Origin: Paludibacter sp. UBA5753
GTDB lineage: Bacteria; Bacteroidota; Bacteroidia; Bacteroidales; Paludibacteraceae
Length of the DNA stretch: 40,908 bases
Direction of reading: 5' to 3'
Assembly (NCBI GenBank): GCA_002427615.1
Contig: DIFH01000145.1
Span: 1-40,908 of the forward strand
The notes under the pieces are model-generated. The model had not been told where the DNA came from. It ran no database searches and saw nothing but the letters and a program-made list of their open reading frames with translations. Positions 1 to 7,926 of the stretch are shown here, one piece after another. Position 1 is the stretch's first letter. The number at the start of each line of letters is the position of its first letter. A program made the position numbers and the translations under genes.

Positions 1-90
1 TTGTTTATTCATTTCATTTACTGCTAATCTTAACTTACCAGCCACACGAAAGGATTCGTGCGGCAGCAAAGGGTGTCGCCGCCTTTTAAT

Positions 91-110
91 CATAGGCGTG
101 TGTTATGCCC
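91..110. repeat. Intergenic motif copy A, past the endonuclease gene
   Basis: The motif CATAGGCGTG-TGTTATGCCC lies 12 bases beyond the stop codon of the minus-strand endonuclease gene. A near-identical copy, with two extra bases (TG), lies at 2541-2562 just past the stop of the next minus-strand gene. The neighbouring bases 43-60 form a strong hairpin (9-bp arms around a TCCT loop). The repeated placement after gene ends resembles recombination sites of gene cassettes, but I could not find the full paired-box layout of an integron attC site. Confidence 0.6.
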
Positions 111-122
111 AGTTTTTTTCTT

Positions 123-1019
123 TTAGTCTAACAAGTCATTCAATATCGTGTCTAAATGAGCGTCTAAGTCGCCTTGAAAGACAGTGTGAGGAATTTCTAA
201 TTCATCTAAAACTTTCGCAAAACGTTTGTAACCGACTTCATTTCTTAATTCAACCCATTTTACTTTCAACATGTCGGCTTGTTGTTTATTTAAGTCAGAA
301 AGTTTGTCAGCAACAAAAACATCGCTTTCTCTTGCAAAAATTGCGTCTGCACTTTCAGGATTTCCACGCCCCATCATTTTTACTTCACAACGGTGATATT
401 TTCCATCTTTAATCAGGTAAAAGTCAACTTCTCGCATACTTGCAGGAATTTTACTTTGGTCAAAATGTTCAAATGGAACGTTGTAAATTTTACAAAGTGT
501 TGCCATTAAATATTTCTCAACTCTTTTTCCAGCTGTGCTCCAAAGTCCGCCTCTTAACGCAGCGCGCTTAACAGCAAGTGTATTGATTACGATTAAACTT
601 TCATTTATGTTTAGCTCAACGCTAACACCTCTAAACTTGATTGTTAGGCTTAAATCTATATCTGGTTGATTTTCAATTAACGTACTAATTGACTGATAAA
701 GAATGTCGTAATGTTCATTTGAAGCGTCAATTACGATTTCACGGGTTGCCGAATTGTACATATTCGTAATTGTCTTTTTATTCAAACCTGAATTAATTGC
801 AATATCTTCTGAACTAAGATTTTTATTTAAAAAAGTTGCTTTGTACCAATCAATTGTTACGTCTGTGTTGGCAAGTTTTGCTTCAATAACTTTTTTAAAA
901 AAATCTATAGCAAACTGCAAAAACTCTGCATTTATCAATGCGACTACTTCAATACGATAATCTTGTCCCTTAACTAATCGTTTGATAATGTTTTTTACTA
1001 CTTGGTCTGTCAATGTCAT
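123..1019 (-). CDS. Type II restriction endonuclease, CfrBI-like PD-(D/E)XK
   Basis: This 298-residue protein is probably the nuclease of a type II restriction-modification system that cuts unmethylated foreign DNA. The visible catalytic core is D199 in REVDFYL followed by E212-V-K214 in RCEVKMMG, a PD-(D/E)XK arrangement. The N-terminal half (about 1-150) is helical and carries a helix-turn-helix-like stretch near residues 70-90 (EDIAINSGLNKKTITNMY), which could be the DNA-binding part. From memory the C-terminal half resembles the CfrBI family, but the family is less certain than the nuclease fold. The start ATG at 1019 overlaps the methyltransferase stop by four bases (ATGA), so the pair is co-transcribed and translationally coupled, with the methyltransferase made first, as expected for host protection. 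The recognition sequence cannot be read from the protein. Confidence 0.78.
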   Translation of the reverse strand: MTLTDQVVKNIIKRLVKGQDYRIEVVALINAEFLQFAIDFFKKVIEAKLANTDVTIDWYKATFLNKNLSSEDIAINSGLNKKTITNMYNSATREIVIDASNEHYDILYQSISTLIENQPDIDLSLTIKFRGVSVELNINESLIVINTLAVKRAALRGGLWSTAGKRVEKYLMATLCKIYNVPFEHFDQSKIPASMREVDFYLIKDGKYHRCEVKMMGRGNPESADAIFARESDVFVADKLSDLNKQQADMLKVKWVELRNEVGYKRFAKVLDELEIPHTVFQGDLDAHLDTILNDLLD

Positions 1020-2398
1020 TTTGCTATATCTTTAAATTGTTCTAATGTTAGAAATTTAGTCTCACGTTCTTTGAAAAGCGCACCTGGTTTCGCTTTCGCT
1101 TTCATATATTCAAAATATGTAGGTTCTTGTTCAGTAAGAAAGAAAGTTCTATTCAATGCTTTTGCAGTTCTACCAACAGTTCCGCTACCACCAAAAGGGT
1201 CAAAGACTAAATCGCCTTTGTATGAGTAATATTGTATAACTCTTTTGCATAACTCAACAGGAAAAATTGCTGAATGGATTTTGTCAAAAGTAGGGTCAAT
1301 CTTCCAAACGTTTGTAGTTTCATAACCATCAGCTACTTTGCTTTCTGCCACCGTTTGATAATCATAACTCTGAATATTCCAGTCCAATAGTTTTTCAGTT
1401 TGTTTCCGATAAACCATTAAATATTCAGTCACGCAATTAGGTTTGTATCCTAATGGTTTTCGGTGTTGCATAAAACCACCTATTCTGTTTTTTACACTTG
1501 CTTCTGGTTTTAACCAAACAATATCATCAATAAATTCCCAACCCTGTTTTACTAAAAATGGATGTAAATCAAAAGGAATTGGATATCGCTTACTTGAATG
1601 AGAACGGCTAACTCTCGGAATAATGATAGGAGAAGTATTTACAATTAAAAATCTACCTTCTTTTGTAATTCTATGAGTTTCTTTAAAAACAGATTCAAGA
1701 AATTCTAAATACGCTTGATAGCTTGGATAAATTGAATAATCCCTTGCATTATAATAGGGTGGAGAAGTAAAAGTTAAATGAACGCTTTCATCTGGAACGT
1801 ACTTTAGTGCTTCTAACACATCCGCATTAACAACCACATTCTTTAAAAATTCAAAAGTTTCAGGGTGTGGCATAACACTTTCTGTTTGATTTTCTTTTGC
1901 AAAATACTCTTTGTAAATTACAGTTCTAACCATTTCGTTAGTGTGATTAATTAATGGTTTTAAATGTTCTTCTACATCTTTGTCTTTTTCGAAAACCAGC
2001 AAACCACGTATTGCCTGGCATATTGCTTTCGGGTCTTCATCTTCTAAAAATTCAAATAAAAGTGGTTTGTTTTCAGCTTTTCTTTGTCTGCCAATTGAAG
2101 ATATTATTTCTCGCTTAACACTTGTGTCAGTTTCCTTTTTGTATAGTTCAGAAAGTTTATTAATATCTGAATTACCATTTAATTTACCAATATTTTTAAC
2201 AGCGTTTAATCTAACCTGAGAATGTTGGTGGTTTAAAAGTTCATATAAAAAAGTACTGTCAAAGTTACTTGGTAATTGTCCCAAACTTTCAAGAATAAAA
2301 TTTATAGTCCCAACATCTCTTTGACTTTTAATAAGATTTGCAAGTTCTGAATTACCCTTACGTTTTAGTTCGGAAATATATTCTTTAGTTATCATCAA
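1016..2398 (-). CDS. HEAT-repeat-fused DNA methyltransferase (beta class, N4/N6)
   Basis: This 460-residue protein is the modification partner of the endonuclease. It transfers a methyl group from S-adenosylmethionine to the exocyclic amine of cytosine (N4) or adenine (N6). Motif IV, TSPPYY, is at residues 211-216 and motif I, FDPFGGSGT, at 399-407. The catalytic motif therefore comes before the SAM-binding motif, which is beta-class order. The S-P-P-Y form favours N4-cytosine. Residues about 20-165 are alpha-helical repeats of HEAT type (for example HSQVRLNAVKNIGKL and DPKAICQAIRGLLVF), an unusual extra module for a type II methyltransferase that may serve DNA or protein contacts. The start is one of two adjacent ATGs at 2393-2398. 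A promoter-like TATCTTTG lies 21 bases upstream. Methyltransferase assignment is firm; base specificity is inferred. Confidence 0.9.
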   Translation of the reverse strand: MMITKEYISELKRKGNSELANLIKSQRDVGTINFILESLGQLPSNFDSTFLYELLNHQHSQVRLNAVKNIGKLNGNSDINKLSELYKKETDTSVKREIISSIGRQRKAENKPLLFEFLEDEDPKAICQAIRGLLVFEKDKDVEEHLKPLINHTNEMVRTVIYKEYFAKENQTESVMPHPETFEFLKNVVVNADVLEALKYVPDESVHLTFTSPPYYNARDYSIYPSYQAYLEFLESVFKETHRITKEGRFLIVNTSPIIIPRVSRSHSSKRYPIPFDLHPFLVKQGWEFIDDIVWLKPEASVKNRIGGFMQHRKPLGYKPNCVTEYLMVYRKQTEKLLDWNIQSYDYQTVAESKVADGYETTNVWKIDPTFDKIHSAIFPVELCKRVIQYYSYKGDLVFDPFGGSGTVGRTAKALNRTFFLTEQEPTYFEYMKAKAKPGALFKERETKFLTLEQFKDIAK

Positions 2399-2419
2399 TT
2401 TTATCTTTTTTTATATTCG

Positions 2420-2452
2420 CAAAGATACTCAATTTAAAGAGTTTTGTCTCAA
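2420..2452 (-). promoter_or_regulatory. Promoter of the restriction-modification pair
   Basis: Read on the minus strand there is TTG (2452-2450), a 22-base spacer, then TATCTTTG (2427-2420). The latter matches the Bacteroidota -7 consensus TAnnTTTG exactly. The spacer is slightly longer than the usual 19-21. The box ends 21 bases before the methyltransferase start. Confidence 0.55.
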
Positions 2453-2540
2453 TTTTTGAAATACCATTTATGGTTCTGTGTCCTTTTTACAATGAATGCG
2501 GAAGCAAAGCTGCCGGAATGCACGTCAGCCAGCCAATGAA

Positions 2541-2562
2541 CATAGGCGTGTGTGTTATGCCC
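2541..2562. repeat. Intergenic motif copy B
   Basis: This is the second copy of the motif at 91-110, with two extra bases (TG) in the middle. It sits 40 bases past the stop of the unknown minus-strand gene and upstream of the methyltransferase. The adjacent stretch 2490-2540 is GC-richer than its surroundings. Together with copy A it brackets the restriction-modification pair as one unit. Confidence 0.6.
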
Positions 2563-2602
2563 TCGTTCTTTCTCTTTTGATTTCTGTCGTTTTCGTGTTA
2601 TG

Positions 2603-3427
2603 TTATTCCCAATTCATTTTTTCTGAATACGTCAACAACCCACTTTGACAGTCAATAAGTTTAGTTTCCTCATGAAACTCTCGGATTATTATATTCATAA
2701 TCTTGGACAGTATTATGTTGCACACTTCTAAAGTGTAAATAATATGATGGATTAAGTCGTCAGATTCTCTTAACATAAAAGAAATGCCTAAACCATGAAC
2801 AAATGAAGAATAGTATTCTTGTATTATTTCTGCATCACGTTCTGGAATTTTTGATAATTTGTATAATTCAGTCCACTTATATTTATTATTTCTGTCATTT
2901 CCTTCACTATCTTTAAACTTCCAATTTCGGCTTTGAAGAATTTTATCATTCACAATTTGGTCTAACTGATTATCTGCAATAATTTCTAAAATTCTTTTTC
3001 GAGCTATTTCATCTGCACACAATGCATTATATGAATCTGTTTTAGAATCTTCAGACATCTCAGTTGAATCATTTATCAATTTTGAACGTACTTGTAAAGC
3101 ATCTAACAAATATAGATAATAACGGATAAGTTGCTCGTTTTTATTAGAATGAGAGGTGAAAAGATATAATATAGCATAATTATCTACAATCATACGCAGC
3201 ATCGTACACAAAGAAGATATAGAATTTAATTCTGAAATTTGAAATATTAAATCAAAACTCGGACGCAGTTTTTTTATGTGATTATATACCCATACTTCCT
3301 TTCTATCAACCTCAATCACGTCATTATAGGTACTTAGATTTTCAAATAGTTTATCTAATTCCAATTTCATAAATTGAAATATCTGCTTGACTTCTAATAA
3401 AGTTTTTTGATTATCAATATTATTCAT
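2603..3427 (-). CDS. Unknown helical protein next to the restriction-modification genes
   Basis: I do not recognise this 274-residue protein with confidence. It is predicted soluble and mostly alpha-helical, with no signal peptide. It contains conserved-looking segments, RMIVDNYAILYLF (near residue 87) and YYSSFVHGLGISFMLRE (near 205), reminiscent of Bacteroidota proteins with a DUF5677-like helical core, but this is only an impression. The codon use is as AT-rich as that of the two restriction-modification genes, and it is on the same strand with a cassette-like motif past its stop. Location beside a restriction system hints at an accessory or defence role, but nothing in the sequence proves it. 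The start ATG at 3427 is the only good one, with a second Met at residue 20. Confidence 0.7.
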   Translation of the reverse strand: MNNIDNQKTLLEVKQIFQFMKLELDKLFENLSTYNDVIEVDRKEVWVYNHIKKLRPSFDLIFQISELNSISSLCTMLRMIVDNYAILYLFTSHSNKNEQLIRYYLYLLDALQVRSKLINDSTEMSEDSKTDSYNALCADEIARKRILEIIADNQLDQIVNDKILQSRNWKFKDSEGNDRNNKYKWTELYKLSKIPERDAEIIQEYYSSFVHGLGISFMLRESDDLIHHIIYTLEVCNIILSKIMNIIIREFHEETKLIDCQSGLLTYSEKMNWE

Positions 3428-4142
3428 ATTTTATTAAGTTATTCAACCTTTTATCAATTTTCTTGCCTCTTCAATATTGCTCCCGTCCTGCTGGATATAT
3501 TCTTTCTATAAAGCTCAAAAGGTGCTGTCCGTTGTTGGGATTTGTTTTTAATCCCAACTCTTGTATTCTTAGGATTTGTAATCCGTTCTTATTGTTTTTA
3601 TACCACCGTAACTTCTAATAATCCTGTGTCTTAATGTATGTACAGTAATTTTTTTATGTCTGATTTTTGTAAAGTAGCTTTTAGTGATATTCTGAATGTT
3701 TCTATCCGCTTACTGCCCGCAATTTTCACCTTCGAACAACCATTCTTTGGTTTATATTTTTTAAAATATTGCCGTAAAATTAATAAAGTTTTTTTCCATA
3801 GCAAAGAATAATAGTCTTTTTTTTGTCCCGTCCTACCGGATATTCTTATTAAATGGATAATGCTTCGCGGACGTCTGACGGGAACCAACGGTCATGACCA
3901 CTTTAAGCGCTTTTTTCCCTCCCCCTCGTTGCAAATCCTTAGTTTAAACAGAATGATTGAGCAATTTCGACTGTCGTTTGTTATTATTGAAACAAACATG
4001 TAATAGGCAGACAAAAACCAGCAAAAAAACGATTGTTTGCCTTCATTCTCAAATTATTATTCAAATGTTGAATTATAAGCAACAATATAATGAATAGCAT
4101 TGATTTTTTTTAATTATTTTTGCACGCAATTTTACCAGGAAA
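3428..4142. other. Intergenic region with REP-like repeats, no convincing gene
   Basis: About 715 bases separate the accessory block from dxs. Two imperfect direct copies of CCCGTCCTRCYGGATAT occur at 3482 and 3827. The second begins a structure closed by TCCCGTC (3826) and GACGGGA (3877-3883), a REP-like hairpin. A smaller hairpin, TGGGATT...AATCCCA, lies near 3537-3560. A reading frame at 3631-3888 (minus) is basic, low-complexity and resembles no known family. The stretch looks like decayed repeat DNA. Confidence 0.5.
4115..4122 (+). promoter_or_regulatory. Promoter -7 box for dxs
   Basis: TATTTTTG matches the Bacteroidota -7 consensus TAnnTTTG and ends 20 bases before the dxs start codon. 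No good TTTG box is seen 19-21 bases further upstream, so the assignment rests on one half of the promoter. Confidence 0.5.
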
Positions 4143-6047
4143 ATGACAAAAGACTCTTATAAATACTTATATAATATTGATTCCCCCATTGATTTAAAGG
4201 CAGTTCCTCAAAACGAGCTTTCAAATGTTTGTGATGAACTTCGCCGGTTTATTATCGAAGAGGTATCAAAGAATCCTGGACATCTGGGGTCAAGCCTTGG
4301 CGTAGTGGAACTTACGGTTGCTTTGCATTATGTTTTCAATACCCCTTACGATCGCATTGTGTGGGATGTTGGGCATCAAGCTTACGGACACAAGATACTT
4401 ACGGGCAGGCGTGATCAGTTTCATACAAACCGCCAGTTTAAAGGACTTTGCGGTTTCCCTACTTCTAAAGAGAGCGAGTACGATGCTTTTGGCGTGGGTC
4501 ATTCTTCCACTTCCATTTCGGCAGCCCTCGGGATGTCGGTAGCTTCGCTGATGAAGAATGAACCCAACAGGCAAGTGGTGGCTGTAATCGGAGATGGCGC
4601 TATGACCGGCGGTTTGGCTTTCGAAGGATTGAACAACACGTCGATGGACAAAAATAACCTGCTTATTATCCTGAACGATAATCAAATGGCTATCGACCCG
4701 ATTCACGGCGGTTTTACGCAATACCTGATTGATATTACCACTTCGCGGACTTATAACCGTTTGCGTTTTAGGGCTTATAACATATTGAAAGATTTAGGGC
4801 TAATAAGCGACAGGGGTAAAAACAGAATTATAAGTTTTAATAACACTGTAAAAGCAGCGTTGTCGAAACAACATAATATTTTTGAGGGACTTAACATCCG
4901 GTATTTTGGGCCTGTGGATGGGCATGATGTGGAAAATCTGGTGAAGATTTTATCGGATATCAAGGATTTTAAAGGACCGAAAGTGTTGCATTGCATTACC
5001 AAAAAAGGAAAAGGTTACGAACCTGCCGAGAGTTCGGAGACAGGATGGCACGCCCCGGGAAAATTTTGTGTTGAAACGGGCGAAAAGGACGATTCTTCAT
5101 CAGTCGTTCCCACACCGCCGCTTTTTCAGGATGTATTCGGAGAAACGCTGCTTGAACTGGCAAAACAAAATGATAAAATAGTGGCTATTACGCCTGCCAT
5201 GCCTTCGGGATGTTCGATGACCATTATGCAAAATAAGTTCCCGAATCGGGTTTTCGATGTGGGAATAGCCGAAGCTCATGCGGTTACGTTTTCGGCGGGA
5301 CTTGCCAAAGAAGGTATGATTCCGTTTTGCAATATTTATTCTTCGTTTATGCAACGGGCTTACGATAACGTGATTCATGATGTTGCCCTGCAGGAACTTC
5401 CTGTTATTTTCTGCCTCGACAGGGCGGGGATTGTTGGTTCGGATGGAGCCACGCATCATGGCATTTTCGATCTGGCTTACATGCGTTGCATTCCGAATAT
5501 GACTATTGCCGCACCCCGAAATGAAATTGAATTACGCAACCTCATGTTTACCGCGCAGAATTTTAAACAAGGTCCGTTTGTAATTCGATACCCGCGTGGA
5601 AAAGGAACAATTGTGGATTGGCGACAACCCATGCAGACAGTTATAATCGGCAAAGGCGAATGCCTTAAAAATGGAGAAGATATGGCGGTAATCACCATTG
5701 GTACAATGGCTGAAAGTGCATCAAAAGCAATTGAAAAAATTGAAAAAGAAAGCAATATTTCGATAGCTCATTACGATATACGCTTTTTGAAACCGCTCGA
5801 TACCGAATTGTTGCACGAAGTAGGGAAAAAATTTCGTAAAATTGTTACTGTTGAGGATGGAGTTATAAACGGAGGATTCGGTAGCGCCGTGCTCGAATTT
5901 ATGGCTGAAAATAATTATATGGTTAACATAAAACGTCTTGGAATTCGTGATACTTTTGTTGAACATGGTACGCCCGAAGAATTATATGCCATGTTGGGTC
6001 TGGATGAGAAAGGTATTGCCGGGTCGTTGAAGGAGCTGATTGGTTGA
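4143..6047 (+). CDS. dxs: 1-deoxy-D-xylulose-5-phosphate synthase
   Basis: Dxs condenses pyruvate with glyceraldehyde 3-phosphate, using thiamine diphosphate, to make 1-deoxy-D-xylulose 5-phosphate. This is the first step of the non-mevalonate isoprenoid pathway and also feeds thiamine and pyridoxal synthesis. The 634-residue length is normal. The thiamine diphosphate motif GDGAMTGG starts at residue 150 and its partner NDN is at 178-180. An N-terminal GHLGSSLGVVEL (46-57) holds the conserved active-site histidine. The transketolase pyrimidine domain follows (about 325-485, with DRAGIVGSDGATHHG), then the C-terminal transketolase domain (about 500-625). AGGA lies just before the ATG at 4143. 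In many Bacteroidota dxs sits directly before trkA-trkH, as here, although a 220-bp palindromic element now lies between them. Confidence 0.98.
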   Translation: MTKDSYKYLYNIDSPIDLKAVPQNELSNVCDELRRFIIEEVSKNPGHLGSSLGVVELTVALHYVFNTPYDRIVWDVGHQAYGHKILTGRRDQFHTNRQFKGLCGFPTSKESEYDAFGVGHSSTSISAALGMSVASLMKNEPNRQVVAVIGDGAMTGGLAFEGLNNTSMDKNNLLIILNDNQMAIDPIHGGFTQYLIDITTSRTYNRLRFRAYNILKDLGLISDRGKNRIISFNNTVKAALSKQHNIFEGLNIRYFGPVDGHDVENLVKILSDIKDFKGPKVLHCITKKGKGYEPAESSETGWHAPGKFCVETGEKDDSSSVVPTPPLFQDVFGETLLELAKQNDKIVAITPAMPSGCSMTIMQNKFPNRVFDVGIAEAHAVTFSAGLAKEGMIPFCNIYSSFMQRAYDNVIHDVALQELPVIFCLDRAGIVGSDGATHHGIFDLAYMRCIPNMTIAAPRNEIELRNLMFTAQNFKQGPFVIRYPRGKGTIVDWRQPMQTVIIGKGECLKNGEDMAVITIGTMAESASKAIEKIEKESNISIAHYDIRFLKPLDTELLHEVGKKFRKIVTVEDGVINGGFGSAVLEFMAENNYMVNIKRLGIRDTFVEHGTPEELYAMLGLDEKGIAGSLKELIG

Positions 6048-6210
6048 GACAATCAAGTCGACTGAATTGAATAAGCGGATTTACAGTTTTTTTTCGTTGA
6101 TTCCGGATTTTATATTTTCATACCTATCGGATTTCTGAAATCTGACCGGTTTGAACAAGAAGATAAAACTTTAGTTGAAATACGACATGAAATTACGAGC
6201 GGAATTTAGG

Positions 6211-6430
6211 TAGGATTAATTCTACTTTGATACATTAATTATATGTCGTCCCTTCGGGACTTTAAGGGTTATTTGTCTTCCTATTTTTACCAATATGCTC
6301 GTGCCTACGGCACTTTTTTAATCTCGTAGAGCTTTGATATTGGTAAAAATAAGTACAATTCCTACATACAAAGTCCCGTAGGGACGTGATAGATATATAA
6401 ATTTCTAATCTGTCAAAGTAGGATTAAAAA
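6211..6430. repeat. Nested palindromic (MITE-like) intergenic element
   Basis: About 220 bases fold onto themselves. The outer arms are TTAATTCTACTTTGATA (6216-6232) against 6411-6427 (two mismatches). The middle arms are CGTCCCTTCGGGACTTT (6247-6263) against 6370-6386 (one mismatch). The inner arms are ATTTTTACCAATAT (6283-6296) against 6337-6350 (exact), and the core is the small hairpin GTGCCTACGGCAC (6301-6313). There is no open frame inside. It looks like a non-autonomous mobile element or a structured intergenic repeat. No clear target duplication is visible. The rest of the 6048-6550 gap holds nothing I recognise. Confidence 0.75.
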
Positions 6431-6589
6431 TGTAAATTACATGATTTTTTGTTTCAGTTCGTTGAGTTGAATGACAAACTGTATTTTCCGAATAATTAAA
6501 TCAGTTCTGCTGAACTCAATCAATTTATTTAACAGAGTTACTCCGGATTTTTGAACCCTTTCAAAATTATTAAAATAGGTATAAAAAAA

Positions 6590-7924
6590 ATGAAAATTAT
6601 TATTGCCGGCGCCGGCGAAGTAGGCACACACTTAGCAAAATTACTCGCCCGTGAGAATTTTGACATTTTATTGTTAGATGAAGATCCTTTGAAGTTAAAA
6701 GATCTTGAATCCAGCTACGATTTATTGACCAATACCGGTTCGTCCACATCAATCAAAGATTTGAAAGAGGCAGGTATTGACCAAACAGATTTGTTTATTG
6801 CAGTTACGCCATCCGAAAGTGTTAACATGACTTCCTGTATGCTTGCCACCAATTTGGGCGCTAAACACACTTTGGCGCGTATTGATAATTATGAGTATTT
6901 ATTGCCGAAAAACAAGGAGTTTTTCGAGAAATTAGGAGTTCAGCATCTGATTTATCCCGAAATGCTTGCTGCTAAGGAAATTGTAGAATCGCTCAGCACA
7001 AGCTGGTTGCGGCAAAATCTGAGTTTCTGCAACGATGCATTGATTTTATTAGGAATCAAAGTCAGATCGAATGCTGTGATTGTAAACAAACAATTTAGTA
7101 CAGGTTTTTTCGACCATGGTAAATATCGCGTCGTTTCCATTAAACGAAACAATAAAACAATTATTCCCATAGGTTCGGACCAGATACTTGAGAACGATAT
7201 AGTTTATTTTATAACAACACACGAGAACCTGAAGTTTGTTCGTGAACAGGCAGGGAAAGAAGATTTTCCGATCCGGGATATCATGATAATGGGCGGAAGC
7301 CGGATTGCGCAAAAAACCATTCAGTATTTGCCAACCCACGTACATGCAAAGGTGTTGGAAAGAGACAAGGAAAAAAGCTATTCGTTGGCAGAGAAATTGG
7401 GAAACTCGATGATTATCAATTGCGATGGACGTAATATTGAAATATTGAAAGAAGAAGGTATTGAGGAGATGGATGCATTCGTAGCTGTAACAGCCAATTC
7501 CGAAGCCAATATTTTAGCCTGCATGGCGGCAAAACGGCTCGGAGTTAAAAAAACGATAGCCGAAGTGGAAAATAATGACTACATTATGTTAGCCGAAAGT
7601 ATGGATATTGGCACAGTTATTAATAAAAAAATGATTGCCGCCAGCTATATTTATCAACTGACGCTCGATGCCGACGTACTGAATGTTCGCAGTCTTTCGT
7701 CGGCCGATGCTGAAGTAGTGGAATTTGTGGCTAAGCCGGGTTCGAAAATTACCCGCTCGAAAATAAAAGACCTTCGCTTACCCGACCAGGTCAATATTGG
7801 CGGTTTTGTTCGAAATGGGGTGGGAAGTATTGTAAACGGTAATACAGTTATCATGCCCCATGACCATGTAATCGTGTTTTGCGTATCATCGACCATTCGT
7901 AAGATGGAAAATTATTTCAATTGA
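6590..7924 (+). CDS. trkA: Trk potassium uptake regulator TrkA
   Basis: TrkA is the peripheral cytoplasmic NAD(H)/nucleotide-binding gating subunit of the Trk K+ uptake system and works with TrkH, encoded next. The 444-residue protein has two RCK units in tandem. The first Rossmann fold begins IIAGAGEVGTHLAKLL (GxGxxG at residues 6-11) with an acidic residue near 30. The second begins MIMGGSRIAQ near residue 230 and deviates from GxGxxG, so it may bind nucleotide poorly. Each is followed by an RCK-C domain (about 135-220 and 365-444). I chose ATG 6590 because the protein then starts directly at the first beta strand; an in-frame ATG at 6551 would add 13 unrelated residues. trkH follows two bases after the stop. 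Confidence 0.96.
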   Translation: MKIIIAGAGEVGTHLAKLLARENFDILLLDEDPLKLKDLESSYDLLTNTGSSTSIKDLKEAGIDQTDLFIAVTPSESVNMTSCMLATNLGAKHTLARIDNYEYLLPKNKEFFEKLGVQHLIYPEMLAAKEIVESLSTSWLRQNLSFCNDALILLGIKVRSNAVIVNKQFSTGFFDHGKYRVVSIKRNNKTIIPIGSDQILENDIVYFITTHENLKFVREQAGKEDFPIRDIMIMGGSRIAQKTIQYLPTHVHAKVLERDKEKSYSLAEKLGNSMIINCDGRNIEILKEEGIEEMDAFVAVTANSEANILACMAAKRLGVKKTIAEVENNDYIMLAESMDIGTVINKKMIAASYIYQLTLDADVLNVRSLSSADAEVVEFVAKPGSKITRSKIKDLRLPDQVNIGGFVRNGVGSIVNGNTVIMPHDHVIVFCVSSTIRKMENYFN

Positions 7925-7926
7925 AA

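Noticed and set aside
1..2562. Canonical integron attC sites at the two cassette-like motifs
   Set aside because: TGTTATGCC resembles an attC outer box, but I could not find the complementary partner box at the expected distance on either copy, so only a cassette-like motif is claimed.
3631..3888. 85-residue minus-strand reading frame
   Set aside because: It is basic, has no family resemblance, spans a REP-like hairpin and lies in repeat-rich intergenic DNA.
4290..4721. 143-residue minus-strand frame opposite dxs
   Set aside because: It is fully antisense to a well-supported core gene; a shadow frame. The same applies to the other long antisense frames over atpD, atpA and susC.
6551..6589. 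Upstream ATG as the trkA start
   Set aside because: It adds 13 residues not seen in the family; the protein begins properly at the Rossmann strand from 6590.
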